From Cryptomeria japonica (Eukaryota > Streptophyta > Pinopsida > Cupressales > Cupressaceae): a DNA stretch of 60,000 nt. This document shows, one piece after another, positions 57,227 to 60,000 of the stretch. Where the stretch lies: the NCBI RefSeq assembly GCF_030272615.1, contig NC_081414.1:236659733-236719732 (forward strand), written 5' to 3'. Each line of letters begins with the position of its first letter. Position 1 is the first letter of the stretch. Position numbers and translations under genes: made by a program. A model generated the notes under the pieces. It searched no databases, had not been told where the DNA came from, and saw only the letters and a list, made by a program, of their open reading frames with translations.

Positions 57227-59284
57227 TGATGAAAATAGGACAGACAACTAAGAGGGAGGGGTGAATTAGTTGTCACCAAATTTTATAGCATCAACACACA
57301 TAACACCAATATTTTTGATGTGGAAAACCCAGTCAAAGGAAAAACCATGGTGGGAGCCTACCACAATATGATGATACCCTGATAGAAGTATATGAAATAT
57401 TACAATGGGGAATGCACATGCATTCAGGCACACTACCTAGAGCTCATTGCTAAAAAACAACAAAGGGCAACAACCTTGGGAAGGCTCATTGCCTTACAAA
57501 CAAATTCACATCACTTCCAAAAATTCATGAATTGAGAAATAGCATCCTCAATGCCTGGTTAAAGTTTTGGTTAAGCACATAACATCTCTCACACTTCTCC
57601 ACACTTCTGCTTTGCTATCAAATTATTAATACATTATTCACACACTCACACACCTCTCACAATGATTATTATATTTATCTAATACATGACATAAATCTTG
57701 GACCAATATCATCAAGGTCGACTCAACACATATCACCTAATTATAAAATATAACCATACACGCTACAATATCAAATATAGACCAAAACAATGTCATCCAA
57801 GACATAGCATGGACCTAAATCACCACCTCTAATATGAAACACCTCCAAGAATTATGTATTAAACATTTGCAACACGCGACAATCACCATGTCAGCCAAGA
57901 ACATGAGGAATACCACCGGACTAGAGAAAATCATCAATAACACGCTCACCGATCAATGCGGACCACCCACACAAATATCACATAATCTAGAAACATCCAC
58001 AAGCATCTTGAATTTCCACAACAACATACACACCAACTCAAATTACAAGTGTATATGGTGAAAATGGATACAATAATAACGATATTGAAAGGCTAAATGA
58101 ATTCAACCACAAAACCCTAGCCTAACAACAACAAAGATCCACCATAACATATGAAGATTACCTAAGACAATGCAAATCAAATGAAATCACAAAGATTATA
58201 CCATCACATGTCCAATAGGGTTTGGATCTCCATTCTTCCTATCTCCATTGATCTTGCTTGATATATTTGCTCTCAGATTTTATGTGCACAAGAGCTCAAC
58301 AAAGAACGAAATGTGGTTGCAAGTAGGATCGCTTATGTTCAAAAGCGTAGTGTAGTCAAGTAGTCAACGGGGGGTTTGATAATGAAGGAAGCATCTCTTT
58401 ATATAGAAGACACTATATGAAATGGAGGGATAAGATTGAGAGGTGTAAAAGGAGGTCCGCTATGATTAGAGGGTAGGTAAAAGAAATAATAAAATAATGA
58501 AAGGGGTAGGTAGTGTATGAATTAAGAGATGAATGACATGTGTCATGGGTAGAAAAGGATAATGCATTAATTAAATAAATAAAGATTTATTTAATTAATA
58601 GAAGAAGTGGGATAATTAAATAAATAAGATATTTATTTAATTTAGAAAAAGGAAAATTTAAATAAATAAATGTATTTATCTAAATGAGAAATAAGGCTAG
58701 AAGAGGATAAATGAATGAATTAATTAAATAAGGATTTATTTAATTAATAGATGAATTAGGCTAAAGTAATTAAATAAATAAAGATATTTATTTAATTAGA
58801 TTGGACAATTTTAGGTGTCTACAACTACAATTACAATATTATTTTACCAAACTTCAAGAACATTAACTGAACTGATTGTCAACCTAGAAAAATCTCTTGC
58901 AGAGCTCTAAACCACTAACCGCTTGAATTGAGAATACACATCAACGTCCCAAACATAATTCCAAATTGGCAGATCAAGATATTACAATTCGGAGCAATGT
59001 AGATCAAAATACTGAACACTGGCATAACTGAAGAACTAGCCACAACACCGATACTCATAACTCACTCAAATCATCATGTAGACCCTTGAGACTTGCATTG
59101 AATCAACTAGAGATATCACTCTACAAATCCTTTAATCCACAAACACTGATCATCAACATACAACATAAACGAAGTAACTAAACTCAACTGCAACACTGCA
59201 CTAGACAGATAAAATATGTTGACATCAATGACAACACATCTCTCAGATATCATTAAGGCATATATTTGCTGTACACATCCAACA
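57227..59284 (-). repeat. 5' LTR of the copia remnant, interrupted
   Basis: The plus-strand left edge TGATGAAAATAGGACAG abuts the primer site; the right edge is gtacacatccaaca. It is about 700 bp longer than the related LTR at 7670-9023, explained by the gypsy-like LTR inside. Confidence 0.7.
58000..58823 (-). repeat. Probable nested gypsy LTR
   Basis: On the minus strand it starts TGTAGACACCTAAAATTGTC at 58823, followed by repeated aattaaataaata blocks like the start of the Tat LTR at 11207, and a TATA-like ctatataaagag near 58400. Its other end and target duplication were not found; the left limit given is approximate. Confidence 0.45.
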
Positions 59285-60000
59285 ATATCCCAAAAATATC
59301 AAACAATGAAAAAAATCCCACCACATAGAAGACCAGATGAGGGAAGCCCTAAACTGGTTGAGGCCTCTGAACAAACATAGGGGAGAAACCAAAACTTCTC
59401 CTAGAAGGAAAAGACAAAGCACTCTGCTACCATCTCTCTAGACAAAACCTAAAAAAAGGCAGAGGCTCTTCATCGTCATTTGAATCCCCTTCTTCTCCTA
59501 CAACTTCCCCACTAGAAACCCTAGCGCTCCCTCTACTTCCTCTGCTCTCACTTCCCATAAAAAATCCTTCCTACTAATATTAAACATATTTAGTGTTAGT
59601 ATAGTGTAGTTCATGTTTTTTATATCATTGGAATTAAATTTTTATTTTGAAAAATGATTTTTACATCTCTTTATATACTTTCAAAATCTTGGTTGTTCTA
59701 GAGGTAGAAATATCAAAATGGGGATTTGAATGATGAAAGTCCCTAAATACGTAGAAACAAAAGAAACATTCTTCTTTTAGACATGATAATTTTGGTGACA
59801 TCTTTTCCCATTCTAGTGTTTTATTTGATTTCAATAGTTTTAGACATTATATTGAGTCCTTTAATTTTCTATCATTTTAAATATTCTTGAAGTACACGAT
59901 GAACTAGTGATACTTGTTCTATACATGCATGAATAAATTATAGGGTGTATTGTACCTTCTAATTTTCTTTTGTATCAAATGATAACACAACGTAAGGATG
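59285..60000. other. Spacer with one short minus-strand candidate exon
   Basis: On the minus strand ATG 59558 opens MGSESRGSRGSARVSSGEVV followed by GEEGDSNDDEEPLPFFRFCL, 43 codons to a stop near 59430. No family recognised; a first exon or a transposon 5' end are possible. The remainder is AT-rich without a gene. Confidence 0.3.

Larger units (their letters stand above)
56290..59284 (-). mobile_element. Copia element remnant: 5' LTR and gag only
   Basis: Minus strand: LTR, primer site (TTGATATTAGAGC, 57213-57225) and gag. Homology stops near 56285 at a T run, so protease and pol are missing. The LTR start TGTTGGATGTG and the nearby GTTGTCATTGATGTCAAC are shared with the copia LTR at 9023. 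Confidence 0.8.

Noticed and set aside
1-60000. tRNA or rRNA genes
   Set aside because: Apart from primer-binding sites complementary to tRNA ends, no cloverleaf or rRNA sequence was recognised by eye; a tRNA search program would settle this.

Overview
The window looks like intergenic DNA from a large, repeat-rich plant nuclear genome. Almost every recognisable protein is a piece of an LTR retrotransposon (plant Ty1/copia and Ty3/gypsy families), the spacers are AT-rich, and only one short host-like exon was recognised. The density of long, decayed, nested elements fits a gymnosperm, but the sequence alone does not prove this. No bacterial-type operon, CRISPR array, rRNA or tRNA gene was seen.

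Layout. 1-769: AT-rich spacer. 770-9023: Sirevirus-like Ty1/copia element on the minus strand with both LTRs, a degenerate gag-pol and several polypurine tracts. 9024-9341: leader and primer-binding-site remnant of a minus-strand chromovirus. Its ~4.2 kb LTR is split into 9342-11206 and 29656-32011 by an 18.4 kb Tat-lineage Ty3/gypsy element (11207-29650, perfect 5-bp duplication CTATG). The Tat element has gag, protease with a G-patch, RT, two RNase H domains and integrase on the plus strand, and a ~675-codon antisense ORF resembling a plant mobile domain (PMD) protein near its 3' end. About 32071-34252: LTR and leader of a second Tat element. 34253-~41100: plus-strand chromovirus (Tekay/Del-like) with a 3.9 kb LTR, gag, protease and part of RT, then truncated. 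42014-42123: minus-strand exon resembling the plant 'protein 1589 of unknown function' family. 44688-~46471: isolated copia LTR. ~46480-54470: plus-strand non-autonomous copia-type element with a zinc-knuckle gag remnant and a long unrecognised ORF instead of pol. 56290-59284: minus-strand copia remnant (gag and 5' LTR) with a probable gypsy LTR nested in it.

Most unusual signal. Three unrelated elements carry arrays of a short palindromic core repeated about every two helical turns: AGCGCT at ~20 bp in both ends of the first Tat element, TCGTACGA at 22 bp in the leader of the second, and TTCGAA at 23 bp in the chromovirus LTR. In the first Tat element the two arrays are inverted relative to each other, so each lies upstream of, and in the same sense as, a different coding unit: gag on the plus strand and the PMD ORF on the minus strand. 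This suggests a duplicated 5' control or leader module serving two convergent transcripts.

Nearly all coding regions carry in-frame stops or frameshifts, and several have lost catalytic residues, so no element here looks autonomous today.
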